Shown here one piece after another: positions 24,936-37,704 of a DNA stretch of 64,000 nucleotides (position 1 is its first letter; each line of letters begins with the position of its first letter). The stretch comes from Ophiocordyceps camponoti-saundersi (nom. inval.) (lineage: Eukaryota > Ascomycota > Sordariomycetes > Hypocreales > Ophiocordycipitaceae), in the NCBI GenBank assembly GCA_003339415.1, contig PDHQ01000079.1:1-64000 (forward strand), read 5' to 3'. The notes under the pieces are model-generated. The model saw only the letters and a list, made by a program, of their open reading frames with translations. It had not been told where the DNA came from and searched no databases. The position numbers and the translations under genes are program-made.

Positions 24936-27141
24936 GATTCGAGATGAGGAGGGAAGAGGAGGAGTTTTTGTTGGAAGACGGATGGTGAACAGATGGAGAT
25001 AGAGAAGGAGATTGGAGAGATGATTAATATGCAAAGCGTATGGGAGCTGTGGATCGGAGCTCCAAGATGTGTGTAATGTGTGTGTCCGGGCTGTGAAAAA
25101 CGAGCGGAGAAGCGAGCGAGTGAGCAGGGTTGAAGCGACAGAACGACGAGACGGAGCTCGGTGAGAAGAAGGGCCACGATAATGCTATCTACGTTGACAT
25201 GGTGGTAGTAGCAAACGAGGCCGAAGACGATGCGGCGTCCAGGCGGAAGAAGGAAGTGTTCAGGGAGCTGATCGCCGCAGGTCTCACTGTCGAAGCGGAG
25301 ACGCGAAGAGAAGGACGAAGGCGAAGGGCGGGGGAGAGGGACGTTTAGGGGGGGGAGGGAGAGGGGCGGGGGGGGGGGGGGGGGGGGGGCGGGCCCCCGG
25401 TGGGGGGGGGGGGGCCAGGGGGGGACCACCCAACAGGCTTTATTCGCGGCGATCCCCGGGTGGGCCCTCCCAATAGGTGAGTGGTAGGTCCCCTTCATTG
25501 GGCGAATTACATTGGACGGCGGCGCAGCAGCAGCGAGGAAACGAGAAGCCGTGCGACATGTGGGCGAGAGGCACGGTCTCGGGGGTAGGCTTCTAATAAA
25601 TCCGAGGTGATAGTAGGCAAATAAGATCGGGTCCGGTGTGCGGGCGGACCTGTGACACAGTACGGAGTACAGGGCGTATGTACAGTACCCGAGGTGCCAC
25701 CGCGCCTCGCGCAGCGATTAAATTAGACGGGTGTCTGCTGGTGCCGGGACAGGGCCGCGACGATGCATACCAGTCTTTTCCACGTCCGAATATAGGGCCA
25801 TATGTATGCACCGTGAGAGGCACTGTGACTCTGCTGTTGGGCGGTGAAATCGATTCTAATTTCCCCGGGCCAGTTATGATGACATGGCCAATGGAGGCTG
25901 ATGTATCCGTACGGATATTCGCACATACATACGTTCATACCACCTACGGATATGGCACCTATCATCTACCTATCCGTATGTACGGATTATATGAGGATGC
26001 GGCGACATCAATATTTACATCTTCATACTTGCTTTTCGTTGTCTCTCTCTGCCACGATGCCGCCTCACATATTGCCTCGTCATTCGTACTTGACAGCAGT
26101 CTGAAATGGTGGCGAGCAACAGTCTTTAAAGATCAGATTCCTGTGTGCCCCTACTAGGCAGTAACAGGTAGGCCGGTGCAGCCGATCCCACGTGCCTCCC
26201 CGTCGTCGGTGCTATTTTTGGCGGCCACGGCGGCTGTGTGTTTGAAAAGCCACTATCCGTACGGATCTCTCGAATAGGTACTCTGTGCGCGTGCCGTTTT
26301 CCGCTTCCCTTTAGGCCTGGGACAGAAGTGATAAGTGGTTCGGTGACGACGATACTCCTTTTTCCTTTCTGTCTGTCTGTGTCTTCTTTTCCCTTCAGCC
26401 TGGTTGCGTTTGTGCGCGCATCTCCTCTTCCTTTTCACCCGAAAAAGGGGGTGATCGCCCCCTTTTTAGCCTGTTCAATCCCCTCCACACACACACACAC
26501 CCCCCCCCCCCCCTGCATTATGAAAGGTAGGTACCTAGGTTGGTAGGTTGGATGAGTAAGAGGCAGTGATAGGCTCAAGGGGAAAATAAAGGGGATTTGC
26601 CTGCACCGATATATCAATCCGTCAGAGAATCTGTCGTATTCGTACTCATGCAGGATAGAGAGCCGGGTCCCTACATGAAGGATAAAGCCTCCAACGGGCA
26701 GCCGTTTCGCTCGAGTGATCGGTAAACAAAGAAGACGCTTTAATCCGTCCTTACATGCAGTCTAAATCTACCTACCTCAAGGCCATTTCCCCAGTTCATT
26801 CATGGAAAGGAATATTATATATGTAAACGCATACTATGCACCGTCTTCACCAATTATTCGCTGCATCGGCCCGTTGCCATGCCGTTGCCCCGGCGCTGCC
26901 AAGCCAGTCGCGAACAAGTGTAATGCATGTACAATGTAAAGGGTCTGTCACAGCGTCGTGGCTGCGCCTGTGAAACAGCGCCCCCAGATCGCCAGCAGTG
27001 AGTGAGCACTGAGAGTGAGCACTGCCAGAGCACTTTTATTAGTGCTGCTGACGGCACAGTACGTGAATGGCCACTTGCACACTGAGCGTTCCCCTGAAGC
27101 CATTTGCCGTTCGCTTTATTTTTTTCCCTGTTCCTCGCCAA

Positions 27142-27176
<35 letters not shown>

Positions 27177-27496
27177 GTTCATACACCTATTGTCTTCCCC
27201 CCCCCCTACCAACACCTTCAGTCCTCTAATCTCCCTCTCTTCCTGTCACGCTCACTCTCACTCTCTCTCTCACTCTCTCTTCCTTCCTCTCCTCAAAGAG
27301 AGCCATCTATCAGTTCCTCATAGCTCGCGTCTTTATCGCTTTCACATCATCTTTTATCAACCACGACAGCTGCCACCTCGACGCCCGGACCTCTTCCCCC
27401 TGACTGTCTCTCCCCGACGCCTCTTCTGCCTCGGAGCCCGCTTCAGCAGCCTCTTCCTCGACGCGGCTCGCGGCAAACCTTGTGCGAGAGCACACC
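24936..27496. other. Intergenic region between opy2 and chitin synthase (head-to-head)
   Basis: This shared upstream region contains a G-rich stretch with long G runs at about 25351-25429 and the sites TATCCGTA at 25904, 25971 and 26254. It also has a CA/C run near 26486-26513, a CT run at about 27145-27174 and a pyrimidine-rich leader up to the chitin synthase start. Frames within it are short and unconvincing. Confidence 0.5.
25904..25917. other. TATCCGTACGGATA palindrome
   Basis: This is a perfect 14-nt palindrome made of two head-to-head copies of an octamer that recurs through the intergenic DNA of this window. A related 12-nt form, ATCCGTACGGAT, is at 26255-26266. Both lie between opy2 and the chitin synthase gene. 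The function is unknown. Confidence 0.5.
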
Positions 27497-30389
27497 ATGG
27501 CGTACAACGGCCCGGGGCAGGGCCATGCGTATGGCGGTGGTGGACACCCTATGCAAGACCTCCCGGCTGGGGGCACTGTGAGTCTCCGAAACGCGTCCTC
27601 CTTGATACGTCGAGAATGAAGTAAAAAAAGCAGGGGTCATTAAACGAAGCCTGTCTTCTAGTATCATCAAATGCCATCTCATGATCACGACGACGAGGCG
27701 GGCCGTTATCTGCTGAATGAACCGCCTGCTGTCGGTTACGATCACGATCGGCTTGGCGCCCACACGCCGCCCGTACGACCCGTCTCCGCCTATAGTCTCA
27801 CCGAGTCGTACGCGCCGGGCGCCTCGCAACTGCCCCCTGCCGGCTCCGGCGGCGGCTTCGGCGTCAACTCGTACGGCCAATACCCGCAGGACGCCAGCTA
27901 CGGCTACGACCGCCAGGTCCATGACGAGGAGGAGAGCTGGATGCTACGCCAGCAGCAGCCCGGGGGTTTCAGTCGCGGCGGCACTGGCCTTAAGCGTTAT
28001 CACACCAGAAAGGTCAAGCTCGTCCAGGGCTCCGTCTTGAGCATCGACTACCCCGTCCCTAGCGCCATCAAGAATGCTGTTCAGCCGCTCTATCGCGATG
28101 TCGAGGGTGGCAATGAGGAGTTTATGAAGATGCGCTACACAGCCGCCACCTGCGACCCCAACGACTTTACACTCAAGAACGGATACGATTTACGGCCTCG
28201 CATGTATAACAGACACACGGAGCTGCTCATCGCCATCACCTACTACAATGAGGACAAGGTGCTACTCTCCCGCACCCTGCATGGCGTCATGCAAAATATA
28301 CGAGACATCGTCAACCTCAAGAAGTCGACCTTTTGGAACAAGGGCGGCCCTGCCTGGCAGAAGATTGTCGTCTGCCTCGTTTTCGACGGCATCGAAAAGG
28401 CCGACAAGAATACGCTTGACGTCCTGGCCACCGTCGGCGTCTACCAGGACGGCGTCGTCAAAAAGGACGTCGACGGCAAGGAGACGGTCGCTCACATCTT
28501 TGAGTACACCAGTCAGCTGTCCGTTACGCCCAGCCAGCAGTTGATCCGCCCCAAAGACGATAGCCCGCAGAATCTTCCGCCCGTCCAATTTATCTTCTGC
28601 CTCAAGCAGAAGAACAGCAAGAAGATTAACTCGCATCGCTGGCTCTTCAACGCCTTCGGCCGCATCTTGAACCCCGAGGTCACCATCCTCATCGACGCCG
28701 GCACCAAGCCCGGGCCCCGCTCGCTGTTGGCCCTCTGGGAGGGCTTCTACAACGACAAGGATCTCGGCGGCGCCTGCGGCGAAATCCACGCCATGTTGGG
28801 CAAAGGCGGCAAGAAGCTGCTCAACCCGCTGGTTGCGGTGCAAAACTTTGAGTACAAGATCTCGAACATCCTCGACAAGCCGCTCGAAAGCTCGTTCGGC
28901 TACGTTAGTGTTCTGCCCGGCGCCTTCTCGGCCTACCGCTTCCGCGCCATCATGGGCCGCCCGTTGGAGCAGTACTTCCACGGCGACCACACGCTGTCCA
29001 AGATCCTGGGCAAGAAGGGCATCGACGGCATGAACATCTTCAAGAAGAACATGTTCCTGGCCGAGGATCGCATTCTGTGCTTCGAGCTCGTGGCCAAGGC
29101 CGGCCAGAAGTGGCATCTCACATATATCAAGGCGGCCAAGGGCGAGACGGACGTGCCCGAAGGTGCGCCCGAATTCATCAGTCAGCGTCGTCGCTGGCTC
29201 AACGGCTCCTTCGCCGCCTCGCTCTACTCGCTCATGCACTTTGGTCGCATTTACAAGAGCGGACACAACATCATTCGCATGTTCTTCTTCCACATCCAGC
29301 TCATCTACAACTTCCTCAACCTCATCTTCTCGTGGTTCTCGCTGGCGTCGTACTACCTGACGACGACGGTCATAATGGACCTGGTCGGCAACCCCGTCGT
29401 CGCCTCGAACTCGGCTTCGGAGCACCACGGCTGGCCCTTTGGCGACACGGCGACGCCCATCATCAACGCGCTGCTCAAGTACCTCTACCTGGCTTTCGTC
29501 ATCCTGCAGTTCATCCTGGCGCTGGGCAATCGACCCAAGGGCTCTAAGTTCACCTACATTGCGTCTTTTATGCTCTTCGGCCTGATCCAGGCTTACATCC
29601 TGGTGCTGTCCGGATACCTGGTGGCGCGGGCATTCAATACGCCGCTCGCGAGCCAGATTTCACTGGCGTCGGGCTCCGACTTTGTGCGCAGCTTCTTCAT
29701 AGGGTCCGGTGCGGCGGGTGTGATCCTGATCGCTCTCATCACCATCTACGGGCTCTACTTCATCGCGTCGTTTTTGTACCTGGACCCGTGGCACATGTTC
29801 CACTCGTTCCCGTCGTACATGATCCTCATGTCGACGTACATCAACATCCTGATGGTGTACGCCTTCAACAACTGGCATGACGTGTCTTGGGGCACCAAGG
29901 GTTCGGACGCTTCGGACGCCCTGCCGTCGGCCAATATCACGAAGGGCGAGAAGAACGAGGCGGTGGTGGAGGAAATCGAGAAGGAGCAAGAAGACATTGA
30001 CAGCCAGTTTGAGCAGACGGTGCGGCGCGCGCTGGCGCCGTTTAAGGAGGCGGACGAGGCGGAGAAGAAGGACGTCGAGGACTCGTACAAGTCTTTCCGA
30101 ACGGGTCTGGTTGTTTCGTGGTTGTTTTCCAACATTTTGCTGGTTATTGTCATTACGAGCGACAACTTTAACTCGTTTGGCATTGGGGTGAGTGTTCCAT
30201 CACCTTCTCCTCTTTCATTGCAGGAAAAGGTCAGCGCTGACAATGGGACAGAAATCGGCGTCGGTTCGCACGGCCAACTTCTTCAAATTCCTGCTCTACG
30301 CCACGGCGGTGCTGTCTCTGATCCGTTTCTTCGGCTTCCTGTGGTACCTGGGCCGGACGGGCATCATGTGCTGCTTCGCGCGGAGATGA
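27497..30389 (+). CDS. Chitin synthase, probably class III
   Basis: This is a plasma-membrane glycosyltransferase that polymerises N-acetylglucosamine from UDP-GlcNAc into cell-wall chitin. Exons 27497-27577, 27662-30187 and 30252-30389 give 914 aa. The N-terminus is Gly, Pro and Tyr rich and starts MAYNGPGQG. The catalytic domain has DAGTKPGP (Asp372), EDR (495-497) and QRRRW (535-539), followed by a cluster of membrane segments and an end in [10 protein letters not shown]. The short N-terminus without a myosin domain, the overall length and the C-terminus fit class III, with class I or II the alternative. The last intron uses ACAG at 30251; an earlier CAG at 30223 breaks the frame. Its branch-like GCTGAC is at 30236. 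Confidence 0.95.
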
Positions 30390-31264
30390 TTTTCGAGCGA
30401 GCCATGGTCCAAAAGGGCAATCCGTCATTTTGCAGATTTTGCATGTACAGGACAGCAGGCAGTTTGTTGATGACTTTTCCCCTGACCCCCTTCATCTCTG
30501 TTCTTCCTTTCTCCCTTGCATCTCCCTGTCGTCTAAAGCATCTGTTCACGAGGCCTATCATGTGGTGGTGATGGACCGGCATTTTCCTGTGAGAGTATAT
30601 TTCCTTGATAGATGGTTTTTGTAGTAGTAATGAATCTGGCGATAGCCAAGTTACGGCCTTCTTTGATTGCGTTAACTCAAAGACGTGATGTTGGTTTTAG
30701 GCTCTGTCCATGTTGACGTTCAGGGGAGGGTGGAAGCCTGTGGGCCCCTCCCTCGTCTACCCCAAACCGCCCCTCCATTCCCCCCCTAATCAGACAGAGC
30801 GCAGACATCCGTTCGGCGGGTCGCATAAACTCCGGCACCTACGCATGTACACGGCTTATCTTATCAGCATCGCTGCCTCACCTTTTGCCTCGTCCCCGCC
30901 GGGAAGCGCGGCAAATTCTCGTTGATCAGCCACCATCGTCTCCTCCTTTCTACCTGTTTTCTTCTAACCTTTGCCACGGTCTTCCTCACTTCTCTGTTTC
31001 CTTCACTCCTCGATACTCGAACACTGTTTTAAGCGGATTGTCTTCCCCACCTAGTACCGTCCTGCATCTTGTGCGACTTCGACACCCCCCTTCGCATCTC
31101 TCGAGAGCTCGATAAACCCCTCCTCCTGCAGCGCGGCGTGCGGGACAAGCCCGTCGCTTCTCACCAAAAGAAAAAAAAAAACCTACGGCGACCTCGGAAA
31201 GGGAGAAGAAAAGAATAAGAAAAATAATAATCTTCACCTGCGGGCGGAAGGGGGAGGAGCGAAG
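30390..31264. other. Intergenic region between chitin synthase and ubc12
   Basis: This contains the 3' flank of the chitin synthase gene and the ubc12 promoter. A pyrimidine-rich stretch at about 30940-31130 and an A-rich purine stretch just before the ATG at 31265 are visible. I see nothing else. Confidence 0.45.
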
Positions 31265-32025
31265 ATGTTGAAGATTTGGTCCATGGCGAGTCTCTACAAG
31301 ACCGAGGCTCCCCGCGTGAGAACTGACTTTTGGGGTGGGGGGGCATGTAGAAAAAGGAGCAGAAGCAGGCGGAGAATGCTGAGGGTCAAGCAGCAGGAGG
31401 GAAGAAGAAGAAGGTGACAGCGGCGCAGCTACGGGTGCAGAAGGGTGAGTTTTTTTTTTCTTGCCCACCCTCCGGAACATCATCAGGCCTGGGGAAGGGA
31501 AAAAACACTGATCAAAATGGGAAACAGACCTATCGGAGCTGTCACTCGGCACGACGATGAAGACGGATTTCCCGGACGCTGACGATATCCTCAACTTTGT
31601 CTTGACTATCGAGCCGGACGAGGGCATGTATCGGGGAGGGCGCTTCACGTTCGACTTTGCCATCAACCAGAACTTTCCGCACGAGCCGCCCAAGGTACGG
31701 TGCAAGCAAGTCATCTATCATCCCAACATCGATCTGGAGGGTAAGGTGTGCTTGAATATTCTTCGAGAAGACTGGAAGCCGGTGTTGAACCTCAATGCCG
31801 TGATTGTCGGTCTGCAGGTTTGTCTTTTCTTTCCTTTTGATTCGTGGTGAGATTCTTACCAAGTGCTAGTTCCTGTTCCTGGAACCCAACGCATCGGATC
31901 CGCTCAACAAGGAGGCGGCAGAGGACCTGCGGTCCAACCGCGATGCTTTCAAGCGTAATGTGCGGACGGCCATGGGCGGTGGCTCCGTGAAGGGCACGAC
32001 GTATGATCGGGTGATTATACGGTAG
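31265..32025 (+). CDS. ubc12: NEDD8-conjugating E2 enzyme Ubc12
   Basis: This E2 transfers NEDD8 (Rub1) to cullins and so activates SCF-type ubiquitin ligases. Exons 31265-31285, 31351-31444, 31528-31817 and 31870-32025 give 186 aa. The E2 core has the HPN motif (103-105) and active-site Cys113 in GKVCLNILREDW, then the C-terminus FLFLEPNASDPLNKEAAEDL. The N-terminus MLKIWSM-KKEQKQAE matches the Ubc12 extension that docks the NEDD8 E1. To obtain it, intron 1 must start with GC (ATG|GCGAGT, 31286-31350, 65 nt, with ACTGAC 23 nt before the TAG). A GT donor at 31316 would leave only a 35-nt intron and insert ten extra residues. The gene converges on the MFS gene. Confidence 0.94.
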
Positions 32026-32692
32026 CGCAGCATTGGAGCCTTTACACATGTTTCTCATCATGCTTCGAGACGGGACTTTTATGGTTTTAGGGAGGGGGGA
32101 GAGGGGGAGAGAGAGAGCGAGAGAGAGCGAGAGAGAGCGTGATAGCGCATCATACATGCTTGTCGACAAGGACGATTGCCTGCGAATCTTTGTGACATTC
32201 GTAGCTACCCGGTATCTATCCGATCTCCAATCCGTCTTGGATGAATGATGCTTATCAGCGATGCTCATCCCCTCGGCACCGCTCACCGTGGCGATATGAG
32301 GGGTTCCGCGGCTGCGACCCTCCTTCGCCGCCCACTCCATGTGCGTCTACCGATATCGGGAGTCACCGCCTTGTTCTGTTTCCAGCGACTCTCGGATCTC
32401 CGAGGAAAGACGTCCGATATGCCTCTCATCTCATCACATCTCTTCGCAGCACAAGGGCACATCAGTCGATGACATTGGCAGTGACAGAGGCCAATGTCCT
32501 TCTGGGATGCAGATCTAGTAACGTAGCTTTGCATTCGAGGGGATCTTTGTCCTCCAAGTGACGGTACTAATCTCGTATCTATTTCCTCGGCCTGCCGCCG
32601 TCTGCAGCGACAGGGGGTGTTTCGGACAGAGACTGACGATGCACATGCCGAGCATCTATACCTGATTGAAGCCCAACACGGAAGCCGAAAGT
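32026..32692. other. Intergenic region between ubc12 and the MFS gene (tail-to-tail)
   Basis: This holds the two 3' flanks. A GA-rich repeat lies at about 32093-32140. Short frames on both strands have no recognisable features. Confidence 0.45.
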
Positions 32693-34526
32693 TTACGACG
32701 CATGACCGTTGAGGGCCTCGTCCATTTGGCGACGCCATCGACGGGAATTCCTGCACAGCACCCACATGCCGACCAGGCCTGCGACGAGGCAGAAGAGGGC
32801 GACGGCGGTGAAGACGTAGCCGGGACCGATGGCGTCTAGCCATGGAGCGGCGACGACGGTACCTACGCAGCTGAGGATATTGCGGACGAAGTTGTTGACG
32901 GCGACGCCGGCGGAGCTACGTTTTTGAACGAACTCGGTCAGCATCGTCGTTGATGTGGCCTTTTTCGAGGGAGGGTTGGGGTTTGGTTTTTCATGGGTTT
33001 CCCCCGGTGTAAGTGTGTGTGTATGTGAGCTTGAGCGTTGAGTCGAGTGTAGACTCCAAGGGTAGGTGACTCACGAATACCATCATGGAGGCGAGTCCAA
33101 AGAGGAATCCGCCAATGGAGGGAACGATCCAATGTACGCCGTAGTTGATGGTCCAGCCGAAGAGGAGGATGCCGAGCGGATAGACGACGCTGGCGAGCCA
33201 CATGTTCTCGCCCATGCGGTCCTCTGGCAGGTAGATGGGACGGCCCTTTTCATCGTATCGACGGGCCTTGTGTGCTCTGCGGACCATGATGTGATCTATC
33301 CATCTCCCGCCGAAAAGTGAGGCGAAGAAATATCCGAGACCGGTCGGCAGGTAAAGAAGGCCGACGATGAGCTGGCTATAGGCGTAGGGCGGCGCCGAGA
33401 AGGACTGCTGTATCGACACGTTCATGACGAAGAGGGATCCGAAGGCGATGGCGGCGAGGAGGACTGTCAATAAGACGGGGGGAAAGCGGAGACAGAGGAG
33501 GACGCGTAAGGGGTCGAGGAGGAGGTGTTTGACGGCCGCTCCGGCCTGGGGCGGCTCTTCGTCTGGGTCCGGAGGCGATAGGGTCTCGGGGAGAAGGAGG
33601 AGCAGGAGAAGACATAGGAGGGCGCCGTATCCGGCTAGGAAATACATGGTTGCGCGCCAGCCGAAGGCTTGGGATAGGAGACCTCCTACGACGGGGGCGA
33701 CCATGGGGCCTAGGAGCGGTCCCAGGTAGAAGGCTCCGAAGGCGGTGCCGCGCTCGTGAGGTTGCCATATATCGGAGATTGTACCGGCCCCGACGGTCTG
33801 AACGCCTATTCGAGATGTAAGAGGAGAAGGAGAAGAAGAAAATCAAATACATAAAACTCAAGGGGGAATAGAGGGAAGAAAAACAGAACAACACACATAC
33901 TCGCGGAGGCGCCGCCGGTAAGGACGCGAAAGATGACCAGCATGGTAACGGAGTTGCTCACGGCACAAGACAAGGAAAACAAGACGAACAAGCCGGTGGA
34001 AACGAGAAAGACGGACCGTCGACCCAGAAGTTCGGAAAAGGAAGACCACCATAGGGGGAAGATGGACATGGCGAGCATGTACATTGCAACAGAGAGGTTC
34101 GTCACGGTCGAAGAGGTGCCGAGGTCAGCGGCGAGAGTTTGCAGAGCGGCTGGGGGGATAGAAATCCGTGTAAGTTCATTTTCCATCTTACTGTCACCTT
34201 GGCTTTGAAAAAAGAAAAGAGAAAAAGGTTGACTCACGGTAGAAGATGGCGGAACCGAGAGGTGCGGAAACGGCTGCTAGACTGACTACGGCGGTGATGC
34301 CCCATTTCGTCGTCTTGCTGTAGTCGTTTGGCCGGCTTACTTGCGGGATGAGGGTTAGTTGGGCGAGGAGACCCCTTCTTTGCTTTCGGGGCACGATGGT
34401 GACGACGGAGAGGCGGGAGGGTGGTCGGTGGTGGGTGTTGGTGGTTGTGGGGTCGTTGTCGGAGATGGGGACCGGGGGTTGGGGTTGGAGTATGGCGACG
34501 GCTACTTTGTCCTTGATGGACGCCAT
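32693..34526 (-). CDS. MFS drug:H+ antiporter, DHA1 family
   Basis: This is a 12-helix proton-coupled exporter of the multidrug-resistance DHA1 group (Qdr/Aqr/Dtr-like). Exons 34238-34526, 33901-34149, 33075-33805 and 32693-32959 give 511 aa. The N-terminus is a cytosolic tail of about 70 residues, then helix 1 leads into IFYPALQTLAADLG. The DHA1 motif between helices 2 and 3 appears as ELLGRRSVFLVS. Helix 5 has GPMVAPVVGGLLSQAFGWRA, and the C-terminal half has STTMLTEFVQKRSSAGVAVN, typical of this family. The last acceptor, AAAAAG at 32960, is weak but keeps the frame and the family motif. The substrate is unknown. The gene is divergent from pro2. Confidence 0.92.
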
Positions 34527-35341
34527 TGTTGTTGTTGTTGTTGTTGTTTGACTTGTGTTGTATCGATCGAGGGGGGGGGGAGGAGGGACGAGGAAGGGGA
34601 AGAGGGGGAAGAGGTGGAAGAGGTGGTGGTGGAGGAGGAGGAGGAGGAGGAGAAGAAGAAGAAGGATGAGGGGGAACATGACTTTTTTGAGGGTGGCTTT
34701 TTTACTTTGTTGATCTCTGATATCATTTATCATTCATACATATGTATATTTCCCCCTGCCTTTTCCTGCACAGCATGTGTGCGTGTGTGTCCGTACATAC
34801 ATACATAGACAGGTAGGTAGTTATGCAGAACGAGCCCTCTCTACCACACATTCACACAACAGAAAAGGCCCCCCCGAAAGCGGACCTCCTATGCAACTTG
34901 TCCATGTCATGTTACCCAAGAGCCGTCCATTGGCCGACGGGCCGGGTGTGTGGGGGTGGGATGCGGTAAAGACGGACGGCTCTTTCATCACCATCGTCCG
35001 TCCGTCCGTCCGTCCGGGGCGGGGGCCCGAACACTCCGCCCGGTTGGGGCTTACGTCGTACCTACCTATGTAGTTGGGCTGGAAAGCGAAGAAGGAGTCG
35101 GGCCGGCGGATTTGTCAGCCGAGCCGTCTTTGCTTTCAACTTGCCTCTCTCTCTCTCTCTTTCTATCTCTACGGATGCAAAGTGTGTGACTCTTGTCATT
35201 GGACTCTCGTTTCTTCCGTTCCTTGATTTCCAACTGTCGGTCAGCTTGAACGTGTGTACGGATACAGCGAGTACATAATTCGTACATACATAGCACAAAC
35301 ATAGGTATCACCGCGGACGGAACTTGTGTCTGTCTGTCTGC

Positions 35342-35373
<32 letters not shown>

Positions 35374-35663
35374 TACTCTTTGTAAGTCTCGGAGTCTCTC
35401 CCTGTGCGGGCCGTGAACCGGTGACGCGATAATTGTGGATCCTTCCCTCTTATCATCTTATCATCTTATCAGTGAAGGAGGAATCATTTCCGCGCTTTCC
35501 TTCTTCTTCACCTTCCTCCTCCTCCTCCTCCTCCTCCTTCACCTCCTCGTCCCCTCTCTCTCTCTTCCATTCTTCAAACCACCTTCTCACCTCCTCCCCT
35601 AATTCTCTCCCAATCTTAATCCGTACAGACTTAAAGATAGAGAAAAAGGACAAAAAACAACAC
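34527..35663. other. Divergent promoter region, MFS gene and pro2
   Basis: The two genes start 1137 bp apart and are transcribed away from each other. The region holds a GAGGAG-rich stretch at about 34619-34662, CGTC repeats near 34996-35014, CT and GT repeats near 35146 and 35343-35372, and a TCC-rich tract at about 35516-35538 before pro2. I recognise no defined regulator site. Confidence 0.5.
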
Positions 35664-37208
35664 ATGTCTCTCACCAATGGCTCGGCAGAGGCAGCTGCCT
35701 CAGCCGCCAGAGAAGCCTCGACGACACTCGCTTCGCTGCCCACCAAGGCGCGCAACGACGCTCTCGACTCCGTTCACGCGGCTCTCGTCGCCTCTCGAGA
35801 TAAAATCCTCGCTGCTAATGCGCGCGACGTAGAGCGCGCTTCTGCGGATCAATCTGCTGATTTCGCTCTGATGTCGAGACTTGACCTCTCCCGTCCGGGG
35901 AAATGGGATGATATGCTGCGCGGTGTTCTCGATGTCAGAGATTTGGATGATCCGAGTGAGTTTCATGCAAGGGAAGAGCAAAGAGGAGAAAAAGAAAGAA
36001 AGCTAACGTCACATTCATCATCGTCATTAGTCGGTCGCATACAGATGCGCAAAAAGCTGGATCATGACCTCGTCCTCGAACGCGTCTCGTGCCCTATCGG
36101 AGTCATCCTTGTCATATTCGAGGCCCGTCCAGAAGTCATCGCCAACATCGCCTCGCTAGCCATCAAGTCTGGCAACGCCGCCATCCTCAAGGGTACTCAC
36201 TCACCTCTTCTTTCCATCCTACAGAGCTTTCCTCGGGCCGCAGAGCACACATAATTTACTGACGATCCAAATCACAAAATAGGCGGCAAAGAATCTACCG
36301 AATCCTTCCTCGCCATCGCCGAAGCCATCTCATCCGCTCTCAGCTCGTCCGCCGTCCCCAACGAAGCCATCCAGCTCGTCACCACCCGAGACGACGTCAC
36401 GCGTCTCCTCCAACAAGATCGATACATTGACCTCGTCATCCCCCGCGGCTCCAACCAGCTCGTCCGGGACGTCAAGGCCGCTACCCGGATCCCCGTCCTC
36501 GGCCACGCCGACGGCCTCTGCGCCATGTACTTGACGGCCAGCGCAGACGCCGACAAGGCTGCCGCCGCCATCGTCGACGCAAAGACGTCGTATCCCGCCG
36601 CCTGCAATAGCGTCGAGACCCTCCTCGTCCAGGAGGCCGCTCTCACCACCGTCTTCCCCGTCGTCGTCAAGGCCCTCGTCGCCCGAGGCGTCATCCTCCG
36701 CTGTGACAGGGCCACAAAGTCCGTCGCCCTGTCAGCCGCGGCCGTGTCGATGTCTTCTTCTTCGTCCAAGTCGGGAGAGCCGCCAGCGGAACTGTGGTCC
36801 ACGGCCATCGAGGACGCCAAGCCGGTGGATTTCGAGACCGAATTCCTCTCCATCACCCTCGCCGTCAAGACCGTCGTCGACCTAGACGAGGCCATCCGGC
36901 ACATCAACCATCACGGATCTCACCACACTGACGCCATCCTCACCGCCGACGAAGCCGAGGCAGAGACCTTTATGGCCCGCGTCGACTCCGCCGGCGTCTA
37001 CTGGAACGCCTCGACGAGGGTGGCGGATGGCATGCGATACGGCTTCGGGACGGAGGTCGGCATCAGCACCAACAAGATTCATGCCCGAGGCCCGGTCGGC
37101 CTCGATGGCCTCACCATCTACAAGTATAAGCTGAGGGGCGACTATCAGCCCACGACTCAGTATGGAGATGGAAAGCGTCCTTGGCTGCACGAGACGTTGC
37201 CTCTTTGA
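35664..37208 (+). CDS. pro2: Gamma-glutamyl phosphate reductase
   Basis: This is the second enzyme of proline synthesis, reducing gamma-glutamyl phosphate to glutamate semialdehyde with NADPH in the cytosol. Exons 35664-35955, 36031-36192 and 36283-37208 give 459 aa, the normal length. Visible family signatures are LERVSCPIGVILVIFEARPE, ASLAIKSGNAAILKGGKES, VIPRGSNQLVRDV, the catalytic Cys259 in SYPAACNSVETLLVQE, and the C-terminal GFGTEVGISTNKIHARGPVG. Intron 2 has the donor GTACTC and is 90 nt long. A Ser-rich insert, SMSSSSSKSGEPPAE, lies at about 310. The start is the first ATG after a CT-rich leader. Confidence 0.96.
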
Positions 37209-37704
37209 TCTTGAAGCTTTCTCTCTCTCTCTGTGTCTCCTTCTCTCTTCTTTTTTCTCTTTCCACTTCCCTTGTCTATATCGACTCTCACCCCCTCCTC
37301 TACTCTTCTCTTCTCTTCTTCGTGTTGAACCACCCTGTCCAACTAGCCAGCACTGTACAAATATCCTTCTACACTCCCCCGGATCTTAACGACATAGAAC
37401 GAGTTTACGGCGGCGAAAGCAAAGTATAAAATTTAAATGGTTGAACTAGATGGAAAAGACGCGAACAAAAATTCTCAAGAGCCAGTTCATTCATTCGTAC
37501 AGTCCCAACTATATAGTATCCGGTCGACAGTTTAGAAGGAGAAGATCCCCTTTTTGAATGTTCACTCTGCTGCCTCTTTGCTCTAGCTTAAGCCATGGAA
37601 GCTGCGTCGTCTTTGCGACGAAGTAAGGAAGGAGACGAGGAATCAGAAAAGTAGGAGAGATGTGAGAGATACAGAAGGGGGGAATAAAGAAAGAAAGATG
37701 ATGT
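37209..37704. other. Short 3' intergenic region, pro2 and rfa1
   Basis: Convergent gene ends. A CT-rich stretch follows the pro2 stop to about 37320. I see no gene. Confidence 0.45.

Noticed and set aside
28262..29428. 388-codon open frame antisense to the chitin synthase
   Set aside because: Same codon-bias shadow effect; the sense strand is an unmistakable chitin synthase catalytic domain.
30188..30223. Earlier acceptor (CAG at 30221-30223) for the last chitin synthase intron
   Set aside because: It gives a 36-nt intron and shifts the frame so that the conserved end ([17 protein letters not shown]) is lost.
31316..31350. 35-nt GT-AG intron in ubc12
   Set aside because: Too short for a typical fungal intron, its branch-like sequence is next to the donor, and it would add residues absent from the conserved Ubc12 N-terminus. 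The GC donor at 31286 fits better.
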